Of a stretch of DNA of 64,000 bases, positions 1 through 10,300 are shown one piece after another. The notes beneath the pieces are model-generated. The model saw only the letters and a list, made by a program, of their open reading frames with translations. It had not been told where the DNA came from and ran no database searches. Made by a program: the position numbers and the translations under genes. The DNA is from Haliclystus octoradiatus (lineage: Eukaryota > Cnidaria > Staurozoa > Stauromedusae > Haliclystidae), in assembly GCA_916610825.1 (NCBI GenBank), contig OU744447.1:11267751-11331750 (forward strand). The letters run 5' to 3'. Numbering within the stretch: position 1 is the first letter of the stretch; each line of letters starts with the position of its first letter.

Positions 1-491
1 ACATGATACATTTTTGGGTAATCGTTATTCGTCGAGCTTACAAATGCTACTGGAAATTGGAAAGTCTGTCAGTTCTCAAAATCTCTACACGCATTTATTG
101 CAATTGAATTCGGCATTGACTCAAAATTGACTTAATTATAAACTGATACGATCTTTTAGTAGCTTCAAAGTTTAAAATAACCTGATAAAATGTAGTTTAT
201 TTTGGAAAATGTCACTGCTGCTTCACTTTGAATCCGATCAGTCTCGGTCAGATTCCTACCATTCTTGATCTAGATTTGGCTGTCGATCTGTCGTTGACTC
301 CAGTTGAATCATCGCTGTACCCAGTAAAGATCCCAAGTATATTCTGGCTGGGTATGTTAAATATTTTAATATTATATCTGCATGATTTCTTTTCAGGTTT
401 TATCAGCTTATCAATTTGAATTATAAAATAGGCATAAAATAGGCATAGGCCAATTTGAGTGTCCGAGCATAAAATGGACTGTGTCATAAAC
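1..491. other. Left flank, no gene recognised
   Basis: A+T-rich sequence with no recognisable domain. A short open frame on the plus strand (about 228-352) ends at a GT-type donor-like site and the complementary strand is also open. Neither matches a family I know, so neither is called. Confidence 0.4.
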
Positions 492-662
492 TGTATTATA
501 AACAAAACAATACAACGGCATTCATAGTATAATATCAAGTTTATTAGCTTGATAATAAAACTAGTTTCAAAACTAAGTAAAACTGAAAAACGACTAAAAG
601 AACGGGGCTGTCCACCAGAGCACGTGCAACTCCCAATGAGAGGCTAAAACAAGATTATAACA
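492..662 (-). repeat. Candidate 3' LTR of the decayed Gypsy element
   Basis: On the minus strand the end of the integrase frame is followed by a purine-rich tract (AGGAGAGAAA), then by a stretch that starts TGTTATAATC, carries an AATAAA-type polyadenylation signal and ends in ACA. This is the order expected for a polypurine tract and LTR. No matching 5' LTR is visible near 4.4 kb, so the boundaries are tentative. Confidence 0.45.
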
Positions 663-1237
663 TTTCTCTCCTGAACTAAAATCGCAGTAGCATTAGATAA
701 TCTGTTGTTGGCACTAGACACGTCAACAGTAATTGGCTGATAGCTGGAATTATGAGTGTCCTGTCTAGAAAGTGACTGATTTTCTATTATTGGTGACTGA
801 TTAACCGAACATTCATCTGTGCTTGAAACAGGATTAGATACTGAAGTAGAAATAACATGTCTGCGATTACGTCTAAATACATGTCCATTATCATCCCTAA
901 CTACATATGATCTGGGCAACGCTTCAGCAGATCGCCATGTCTTGTCTTTATTTGGTCTAATTAATGCTGAAGCACCAGCTTCTAATGGAGGCAATGTACG
1001 ACTAGATTTATCATAATACCACTTGCTTACATTTTGCCGGTGTTTTAACGCTTTGACTACTTCAGATGGTTCAACTGCATGAGGCTGTAACAATCGTGGA
1101 TGTGTAGGTAATGTAGTTCTTGTACGACGACTCATCAATAACTGTACTGGAGAAAGTCCAATATCATCAAAAGGTGTGTTTCTAAACTTTAATAATCCTT
1201 CAAATGGGTCTTTGCCAACTGCTTGAGACTTTTTCAA
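644..1237 (-). pseudogene. Ty3/Gypsy integrase C-terminal part
   Basis: This open frame encodes the C-terminal part of a Gypsy-type integrase. It has the stretch following the catalytic core (DPFEGLLKFRNTP, SPVQLLMSRRTRT) and a basic chromatin-binding-like tail (ALIRPNKDKTW, VVRDDNGHVFRRNRRH). A closely related copy lies at 41,074-41,763 on the same strand. Family identity is firm; activity is excluded by the broken upstream core. Confidence 0.85.
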
Positions 1238-1774
1238 AATTTGTTTCGCTATTTGAACAGCTCGTTCTGCTGCTCCATTTGATTGCAGATACTCAGGTGA
1301 GCTTCAAAAATCAGTAACTACAACATAAGTTAACCCACCAAATTCAAAAAGATCACAACCAACTTTCTGCCATGGTAAGTTTGGTATATCCTGACAATAC
1401 ATAGGTTCTTTCATTTGACGATGAAGAAATGCCAGGCAGATGGGACAAGAACTAACTTTTTTTTATTTGCGAAGACATTGATGGCCAAAATACATAATCA
1501 CGTGCATAACTCAGGCTTTTATTTTCTCCCATGCGTGCATCGTGAACTTCATTACGTATGTCACTACGTAAAGAGCGAAGAACAACAATTCTGTCAGACT
1601 TGAACAACAAACCATCTTGCACGCTTAATTCTTCTTTGAAACTCCAGTAGCTTCTTGCCAGTTCATCAGTATTTTCTCTATCAGATGGCCATCCTTTAAT
1701 AACATAATCGATAACAGTTTTGATAGACTCATCCTGGGTTACCGCTAATTTGAAGCTTGTTACCGTTTGTGGCT
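1238..1774 (-). pseudogene. Ty3/Gypsy integrase core, internally deleted
   Basis: Minus-strand translation shows the zinc-finger end (CPICLAFLHRQMKEP) and the start of the core (KVGCDLFEFGGLTYVVVTDF), then a stop and a jump to SSPEYLQSNGAAERA. The related fragment at 41.6-41.96 kb keeps roughly 200 bp of core that is missing here. The catalytic core is therefore deleted. Confidence 0.75.
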
Positions 1775-2170
1775 CTAACCTAGTTCATCTATGAGGTTAA
1801 TATCAATAATGTTTACACAGGTGGTATCAGTAGAGGCTAGTGGTACAGATGCTGGGCTCAAACAATCTGATAAGTTCTGTAAATGTCCTGGTTCATATTT
1901 AACACGTAAATCATAAACAGTTAATCGTAATAACATCCTTTGGAGACGAGGTGGAGCATCGTTCAGAGATTTACAGTAAATATCTTCCAATGGTTTATGG
2001 TCAGTGTGAACCTCTACAATTCTTCCATACACATAACTATGAAATTTAGTCGCACCCCACAAAATATCAAGTAACTCCCGCTCAATGTTAGCATAACGTT
2101 TTTCGCCATCAGTCAATGTTCTCGAGGCATATGCAGCGGGGTGGCCTTCTTGCATTAATACTGCACCCAA
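1775..2170 (-). pseudogene. Ty3/Gypsy RNase H domain
   Basis: The translation contains typical Gypsy RNase H blocks: HPAAYASRTLTDGEKRYANI, ERELLDILWG, VHTDHKPLEDI and the RLQRMLLRL stretch. It follows the reverse transcriptase on the same strand but in a separate frame, so the polyprotein is broken. Confidence 0.85.
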
Positions 2171-2535
2171 ACCAGTTCCACTTGCGTCTACACTTATTAC
2201 GGTATGCTTTGTTGGATCAAAATATGCAAGTACAGGAGCATTACAAATAGTCTCTTTAAGAGTGGAGAAGGCTAGCTCTTGGGGAGACTCCCATGCGAAT
2301 GCTACATGATTTTTTGTTAGAGCTGATATCGGACCCTGAAATAGATGCTTTGTGATTTATAAATTTGTCCAAGTAATTAACTGTTCCCATCAAGCGCAAT
2401 ACACCAGCCTTGTCTGTTGGTGGTGGCATTTCGTTAATAGCCCTTACCTTCTAAGGGTCTGGCTTTACCCCATTATCGGTTAAAATATGTCCAACGTAAC
2501 TCACCTTATTTGTACGTAGCTTAACTTTCTCAGGA

Positions 2536-3204
2536 TTAAATTTTAAGCCAACTGCACTGCTTCTGTCCATAACTGTTTTCAACTTTGAATCCATTCCATT
2601 TCAGCTTCGTCCTTAGCAGCAATAAGAAAATCATCCACAATGATGTTAACTGGTGTTGAAGCAAATAAACGTTCCACCTCTCTTTGGTAAATCTCAGGAG
2701 ATAGGATGCAATACCAAATGGGAAACGAGTGAATCTATATCTTCCCCATGGAGTGTTGAAAGTTAACAATTTGGAGCTATCTTCATCTACTGGAAGCTGC
2801 CAGAAACCACTACAAGCGTCCAGCGTAGTAAATGTCTTTGCACCTGATAGACGAGTTGTAATATCTTCAATAGTGCTTAGGGGATGGTGACAACGTCGCA
2901 ATGCTTTATTCAGATCTCTAGGGTTAATACAAATCCTTACATCTTTCTTTGTAGGTGGTGTTGAAATTTCCAGACCTTTGGATTTTCTTTTATCAACAAC
3001 TAGCATAGATGACACCCACTTTGTTGGTCCATCTTCTTTTATTATAATTCCAGTACCCATCATTTCTTCAAGCTTTGCTTTCACTGGATTTATTAAGGAT
3101 AATGGAACTTTCCTTGGAGGGTGAATAACAGGAGTCACTGTGTCATCTACCTCCAAATGGACAGGATCAGGTAGTTTTCCTGGTAAAGCACTAAAACAAT
3201 CCAT
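2536..3204 (-). pseudogene. Ty3/Gypsy reverse transcriptase
   Basis: RT N-terminal blocks are clear: PPRKVPLSLINPVKAKLEEM, WVSSMLVVDKR, VRICINPRDLNKAL, FTTLDACSGFWQLPVDEDSS and the RYRFTRFPFGI motif. Just after this the reading shifts frame, and the catalytic box VDDFLI is found in another frame near 2,630. The element is therefore frameshifted within RT. Confidence 0.9.
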
Positions 3205-3294
3205 CTAGTCTTTCAGCTCAGGGTCTTCAACAACCACTTTAGGAATTGACGAACTTGTCTGATTCCCTCCTTCAATTAAATCAAGATTCATAAA

Positions 3295-4011
3295 CTAGAG
3301 TACCTCCAAATCCAGGCTGGCATTGCAACCCAATAATGGTGTAAAATCCCCTTCCACAACTAAATAAGTGAGTGGTAGAGCTCGTGATTTATATTTGGTA
3401 GTAAGACGAATACATCCATTAGGATAAATAGCTTTCGAAGCCAGCCAACCACGTAGGGGTTGGTTAGATTTTTGTAATGGCTTTTTTGTTATTTTCTTAT
3501 AAATTTTGAATGGTAGAACAGTAGCATCTGCCGCTGTGTCTGCACGCATTTCTACATCACTGCCATTAATATTAACTGTAAACAAATTATTTGACCCTGC
3601 ATTAATGGAATCAACAGATAATGTGTTGAAATATAGACTGGTTATATTCTCTTCTATTTCTTGAATATTAGATTGCTCTGTTAATATTGCTTCCACTCGT
3701 GTAGATTTTGTCCCTGATGGACATTTTTTTGCAAAATGTCCTTTCTCTTTGCAATTGTTGCAAAGCTTATCAAATGCAGGACAATTGTTTCGTGCAGTAA
3801 AGAAATGTTTGTAACAACAATATTTACATACGCGAGGCTTATTGGTCTTTTTGGCAAAAACAGGATTAACCTGAGCGACCTCTCTAGACGATTTTGACAA
3901 AAACTGAAACTTCTGAGTCTCAGATACTTCAAATGTCCTACTGTAATCATGCGCCTCTTTTAATGTTGAATTAGGTTTCTTTAGCAATTCTCCTCGCAAT
4001 TCATTAGACAA
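3295..4011 (-). pseudogene. Ty3/Gypsy nucleocapsid zinc knuckle and protease
   Basis: A CCHC knuckle (CNNCKEKGHFAKKC) preceded by a second cysteine cluster (CKYCCYKHF) is followed by a retropepsin-like region with ADTAADATVLP, where the usual DTG is DTA. It sits upstream of RT in the expected gag-protease-RT order. The alanine in the active-site loop, if not an old mutation, would be unusual. Confidence 0.8.
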
Positions 4012-4049
4012 TACTCCACCAACAATTCAGTCTCTTATCAGAGAGTCTT

Positions 4050-4400
4050 TCAATAGACCAAACTCACATGTAAGTGATAACCTCTTGAGTTCACTAACAA
4101 AAGCATCAATGCGTTCGCCTTCCATTTGCTGACGTTGATTGAATTTGAATATTTCAAAATAACGTTCTTGCTGCCTTCACAAAGAGTGGCAAATTTTCCA
4201 CAAACCGTTTCATAGTTGTCAACATTTTCGCCTGCAGCATATGTAAAATGTGTAAATTCTTCAATGGCATCCGGCACAATGCCAGCACAACTCAATAAAA
4301 GATTTATTTTAATATTATCCGCCTTTCCATCCTTCGTTGAGCTTCACAATATTGCAAGTTATTTTTCAAATCATGAAGATGTCCAGCATTATTATCGTTG
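4050..4400 (-). pseudogene. Ty3/Gypsy gag remnant
   Basis: A short minus-strand frame (FTHFTYAAGENVDNYETVCGKF) continues upstream of the zinc-knuckle frame and is broken from it. Position and composition suggest capsid-like gag. No LTR or primer-binding site is seen to its right, so the element is probably 5' truncated near 4.4 kb. Confidence 0.5.
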
Positions 4401-5360
4401 AATTCCAATAAGTTTTATGAAATTGATAATCTAAGCAAGTTAATCCTTTTCTTCTGCTAGGTGATATAAAGAACTCTTTTTTTTCGTTAATTTGCAAAAC
4501 AGCGAATGCATGATTGAATATTTAAATGTTTAAATGCATGCTTAATTATTGTGATGACAATAGTCTTGTTGGATTTTCCCTGACGTGCTGGGGATGTCTT
4601 CACATGAAATAAAAATTTATGTTCCCTAAATATCATGCTGGAAACTAATATGAAAACTTTGATTACTAGAAATATAAATTTTTATAATGATATACCCTAT
4701 TACTTTACCTTTAACAATCGTTGTAGTAAATATGTGGCTATGCCTATTAGTGATGAAGTCGAAATGTAACAATATGTGTTTTATGCTAATTATAAAACAT
4801 ACTATATGATATTAGATAATTAAACTGTTAACAAATGAAATTTCTTGTTATTTTTGTTTAAATGATGATCAAATTCATATTGACCTGCTGGTATGCAGAT
4901 CAAATAGCCATTCAAAAGTTATGAGGCTACGAACTGTTGTCTTCTCGAGTTTGCTTCTTTTTAAATATAACAATGTACAACAAATGATTTATCTAGCTTA
5001 ATTTCACCAAATAGTATTCCAAATGAGTCAACTTAATTAAAATTAGCAATAGAAGTATTGCTATTTAGAGTCACTTTTATCCAAAGAATCCCGTCGGTCT
5101 TCGTTGCTGCTCGTCGGTCTTGTCGATTTGTAATCGTTTTTGATTTTTATCATTTTGAACTTCGTCCTGACTGTTTTAATCTGATTAAAATGATAATTAT
5201 AAACGGCAATGCAAAACTAAATTTGAATCGACGTAAAAGTAAGAAAGTCAAGAAGCATTCAACATAGATTCTGTTTCGAGCAAAAAGTTTGAACAAAAAT
5301 GGCGTCCTGTAGTCACGTGAAAATGCGCTCAACCAATCAGCGCAAGTCACGGCGTGTTCC
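4401..5360. other. Intergenic, no gene recognised
   Basis: A+T-rich DNA without a recognisable exon. The last exon of gene A, if one exists beyond 7,189, could lie in this stretch or the next, but I could not identify it. Confidence 0.4.
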
Positions 5361-5620
5361 AACTATGTCCCAATGTATGATCGCTTGGTACGATTTATTT
5401 AGCATTCAAGCGTGGAAGGATGCTACACAATAATATGGTGCAACACGGAAGGCAAAATTGTCAAATTTAAAATTATTACAGTGAAAGTAGGAACAAGCTG
5501 GTGGCATCGATAATCATATTTGCTAGCTACTTTCCATTTTATCACTGCCATATTATCGTATAGCATCCTTCCACGCTTGATTGCTAAATAAATCGTTCCA
5601 AACGATTCTCCGACATAGTT
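5361..5620. mobile_element. Foldback MITE, 260 bp
   Basis: The two ends are inverted repeats starting AACTATGTC and sharing the block CGATTTATTTAGCA followed by AAGCGTGGAAGGATGCTA over about 70-80 bp per arm, with a short spacer. No coding potential. Superfamily not assigned because no clear TSD is seen. Confidence 0.7.
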
Positions 5621-6004
5621 TTGATACGGTTCAGACAAACTGATTGCCTAGACACTGGCAAAAAGCTTCAATCAACGTCCACCAGCTAAAAGATTATCGT
5701 AATAAAAATGAAAACAAACATTTCTACAGTTAGCCAGGTTCGTTTTTTGCATAGTGTATGTGCATCACTGTCTAGGCAGGCAGCATGCCAATTGTAAAAA
5801 TCATTGAAGAGAAAATAGCGACTAAGTGGTGTCGATAACCATGCTAGCTACATACTTTCCACTTTTATTTTATTTAAAACGTCCAACAGCGTACTAAAAT
5901 AATGCAATTTCGTTGCCAAAGTTTAAGGAGACGAGCGAGGAAGTTAGATTTTGATACCGTAAAATCTGCGCGCAGCAGGCTACTCGATTTCTGCATCGAT
6001 TCAG

Positions 6005-6062
6005 GTATACCCATCATCGCCATGTGAAAACACATCATCGCAATGTGAAACACATCATCAAC
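6005..6062. repeat. Short tandem repeat, ~20 bp unit
   Basis: The unit CATCATCGCAATGTGAAACA and variants occurs about two and a half times in a row. Confidence 0.6.
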
Positions 6063-6787
6063 ATTTGAATCGAATTTTGACCCTAATTCGGTAACATATA
6101 TATAACAGTAAACGTGAAGAAGAACAACTTTCTACAAAAGATTCCAAGAATAGATGAAAGTTATTTGCAATCATTTCCGAAAGCAGATTATTGTCCAATA
6201 GATCTAACCGTAACTCTTAATATGTTCTTGACTCTGCACTATCTGTATTCAGCATCGATGACCTTTTCTAGCTTTTCGTGCTTACAACATAATAATGGCT
6301 TTTACTGTGGAGTGTATTCTACAATTGGCAAATGCTGAAGAATACATACTGATTCAATCCTGACTAAACTACATTTTGATTGAAATTGGCTAGAAGCTTG
6401 AATTATGCTTTATGTTTTATCTCCAAAAACTGCATTTACCCCTTTTATTTTCTTTGAAATTTACGATTCTCATGTGCATTTTAATGTAATTTCATTCCAG
6501 ATAAAGAGCCAGATATCAAATACAGATAAATGATAATGTATTTGCTACATTAAATGTATATATATAGTAATTACATAAGATTCACAACGTTTGACAGTTT
6601 AAAATGAATCCTCATATAACAGCAGTCCAGCCATAAAATAGCGGACACATAGCAGCTGGTAGCAAAAATCAGAGCTGATTTGAGATCATGAGACACCGCG
6701 TCAAATCAAACAAAACATAGATTTCTGATCTAAGCCACGTTTTCTATCATTCTCTTAGAGGATATTTAAGAAAAAAAGTAATATAGA

Positions 6788-6861
6788 AATAAGAAACAAA
6801 CATGAGGCAAAAGCATTTCTCCCTAAAAGGTTTTTTGCCTCATCTTTGTTTCCTATTTTAT
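6788..6861. repeat. Hairpin-forming inverted repeat
   Basis: AAATAAGAAACAAA and ATGAGGCAAAA are mirrored by TTTTTTGCCTCAT and TTTGTTTCCTATTTT around a short loop, forming a near-perfect stem of about 28 bp. It may be a tiny MITE. Confidence 0.65.
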
Positions 6862-6939
6862 AGTTCTCTGACGGTTTGAACCAGTATTGAGCATTTCCAT
6901 ATACATGTACATGATGAATCAGAGTTTAGATACTCACTA

Positions 6940-7048
6940 TACTAATAATAAAATGGAGTCAAAGACTACACATTCATTTCGCGTAAAGCGTGAAACTTGA
7001 AGTCACAGAAATTAATGTGAAGTCTTTGATTCCATTTTGTTATTAGTA
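6940..7048. mobile_element. 109-bp foldback MITE
   Basis: Ends TACTAATAATAAAATGGA and TCCATTTTGTTATTAGTA are inverted, and the next stretch AGTCAAAGACT is mirrored by AGTCTTTGAT. It lies just downstream of the last TSP1 exon found for gene A. The AGTCAAAGACT motif recurs in foldback elements at 21.1 and 27.9 kb. Confidence 0.75.
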
Positions 7049-7188
7049 TTTACGCACTGTCAATCACTGGCATTGAGCACTATTATCTTCTGATAGACAA
7101 TTATATGTCATTATTATTACTACTATACTCACTATATAATTATTTTTCAATTTATTATCAAAACAACTACATATATAGTCATATATAC

Positions 7189-7359
7189 CTGTGCATGAGT
7201 TCTCATTACATGCTATTGTTCTCGATGCATCTCCAGTGCATACCAATCCACCATTAGCTGGAATAGGATTATTACATGCTCGAACTTCGTTAATTTCTCC
7301 TCCACCACATGTCACCGTACAGGTTCCTTCAATTGCCCAACGCGACCATTCTCCATTGA
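7189..7359 (-). CDS. Gene A TSP1 repeat 3 exon
   Basis: 171 nt, phase 1-1. Encodes WSRW, CTVTCGGG and six cysteines ending ENSCTG. The donor GTATAT follows, so a further exon is expected unless the intron is retained. Confidence 0.9.
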
Positions 7360-10300
7360 CTGTATTTTCATAGAAAAGTGCAATATACATTAGAAAAGTA
7401 TCCATATCAGGGCTTTGTCTGAATTATACAGCATTACTGATATCATACATGTTACATACAGCTTGACTCCTGTGTTACACAATGTATAGTAACTGAAAGA
7501 CACATGAAACATTGTTTAATTTTAAAATGATCTTTAAATTTGGACACATGTTGTACTGCTGAAGCTGAAGAGCTATCATATCACTGTCGTGTAAGGGAGG
7601 AGATAGTATAGAAAAAGAACCTCTAGTGAGTTATTTTTCAAAATGTTTTGAATGACAATCATATTGCAACCCGGGAATCCAGGTCTAGCCACTAAAATAC
7701 ATATCACGCTCTTACCTGGACAAGGATTCGAGTTACACACTAAGGTTTGCGAGCTTTCTCCAGTGCAAGGTAATCCACCGTTAATGGGAGTTGGATTGCT
7801 GCATTCTCGAATTTCCTCTATTTCCCCAGAGCCGCATAATAGTGTGCAGGCTCCTACGGTTTGCCAGATTGACCAACCACCATCCACTATGGATATATTT
7901 AAGATAAATTATAATCAAGTGATGACATTTCTTGACGTTGTAATATATGCAATAATACAGATAATCCATTATCAGGGAAGTATGTAAACATTTGTGTTGA
8001 TATAACTTTCCGATGTAAAGCATATTTTGTGCTAAGAATGTAATTAATCAGATGTTGCTTGAAGATAACTTATTTTAAAACCTTGCAGTCAAAATTCATT
8101 GAGATATTTACAATTCGATATTGATAACATCGGGCAGATAAATCGAAGCCAGATTGAAATAACAAATTAAAAGAATAAAATATTATATTACAAACAAAAG
8201 ATGAATAATTTACTGAGGATAATTTCAAATGATGTAAATATTGAAAGATACTCGTGATATAATCAAGCAAGGTCTATGGAAAAATAGTGAATGACTGAGT
8301 AAGTAGTTAGAATATCAACGGATAGGAGTCTAATCCAACTGAAGAATATTAGAAACATTTGCACTCGAACTATGGAGACATGCAAATAGCAATACATAAT
8401 GGTAAGATACCTGAGCATGGAACCAAAGTACACGATTGTGTGCTAGCTGTTTGTCCAACGCAGTGTATTCCACCATGAGCGGGATAAGGATTTGAACAAC
8501 TTCGACTTCTTGTAATAATTCCAGCACCGCACGTTACCGAGCATGGTTGGCCATCAGACCAATCAGACCATTGTCCATGAACTGTCAAGTAAGATAGAAT
8601 AATAAAAATATTAAATACTAACATGAAATTTAAGCTATGATAATGAGATTCAGATCAAGATATGGATTTCAGACATAAATTTTGAGTTGTCTACTGTCTA
8701 ATAATAATAATTATAAATAATGTTTAATATATTTTGATTTTCCGAATCAATTTCCTGTTAAGGTTAATCAGTTTACTTGTTCTGGGGAACACTTTGAGGT
8801 AATGTTAATTTTTATACTCAATTATTTCATTATCACAAACCTGGAGGGTCGATCGAGCAAATGTCTTCAACCTGAAATATACAGAGAAAGGCTAATATGC
8901 ACAACTGCTCAAATTTAAATAAATAGACATAACTTGACAGATGAAAACGATGCTCAACATTGTATATACAGGATTATAATCGGAATGTCATTTTCTCTGG
9001 CAATTGGACTGCCTTTTGTATAAATAGGAGACAAGATTTCAACCTTCCATTCATCTGGAATTCCACTGAAAACTGAAGGAAATATAGTCCGCTCGCAGAA
9101 GATGAATTACTTTTATCAGCCATTTTTATGATAGATTGGATTTTCTTAACTGCGGGATAGTGTAACTTAAAGTTTGGAAACATGTGTGATAATGTTGAGA
9201 GAATACCAGCATGAGTCATAAGAAAGGTTATGTAAAATAGATGGATAGATATAAATCGGAATACAAGGCAAAAAGAAATCAGCAAGAAGTTCAGCTTGAT
9301 GCACATGGAATGCTACAAGATGTTCACGAACGCCAGTTATATATTGGATTTTTCAATGGGGAATCCTCCCATGTCAGTTTAGCAGCTATTCACAAGAGGG
9401 TTTTGTATTTCTATCGTATTTCGTATTTCTCGTATTTCTTTGATGTTATCCTATTTCAAACGTTTCTGTATCGAGTGGGTGTGTGGATGTTTGAACAATT
9501 AATTTCGGATACTCATTTTATCCTCGGATTTTTTGATAGCCAGACAGGTCTGTTTCCTTTGATGAGGTGCTTATAAGAAAATGGAGCGTGTTTTTCAATA
9601 ATGTTCATCAGGAAATATTTCCACTCTCTTCAAAGTTCATTAGCAGAAAGCAGATGACCTCGGCTGCCGAATACAATTCGTGGAACGGTATTGTGGAGAT
9701 GTCTTTATTCAACATTTCAAAACATAGACCTTTCTAGTGCGTTTGTAAGTAACAATTTTAGGACTCTGTCGGGGACTCTGTTTCTTTATGATGAACTGTC
9801 TGGAACTTCAAAGATGTGATGAACAAGTTATATATGATTAATAGCTGCGTTTGCAGCATCAGCAGGTAATATTGTGCAATCGATGAAATGATCAGTGGTT
9901 GTTACGAGAACGACATTAATCTGTGTTCTTCATGATGGTCTGCTAGGATTGATGATGAGAGGTAAAAGTGCATGATCGTAAATTGGCTTGTTATACCGCT
10001 GCAGTTTCAATCTTGCCTGCCTGCTTGAATGAAATCAAAGTCTCAAACAATTATAATTGCAAGACTTTTCCTCAAAATTTCGTTGGTGATGTTTGATAGA
10101 TGATGTAGCAATAAAGTACCAGGTGGCGGGTAAGTGCTACTTAATAAAAACCATTTTGTTCATTCTTAACGTAAAATACCGGCTTGTTACTTCATTTGTT
10201 TGATTAAAAGTTGTAGAACTTCACGGGCGTATGATACCGTAGATCACCTTCTGCTGTGCTTTTCGGTCGATCCTTGCGCACCGGAGCATCGTTGTGCATT

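Noticed and set aside
5423..5638. 71-residue minus-strand frame
   Set aside because: Spans the arms and loop of a foldback MITE; the open frame is incidental.
9241..9576. 111-residue plus-strand frame
   Set aside because: Antisense to a LINE remnant whose RT and linker motifs read on the minus strand.
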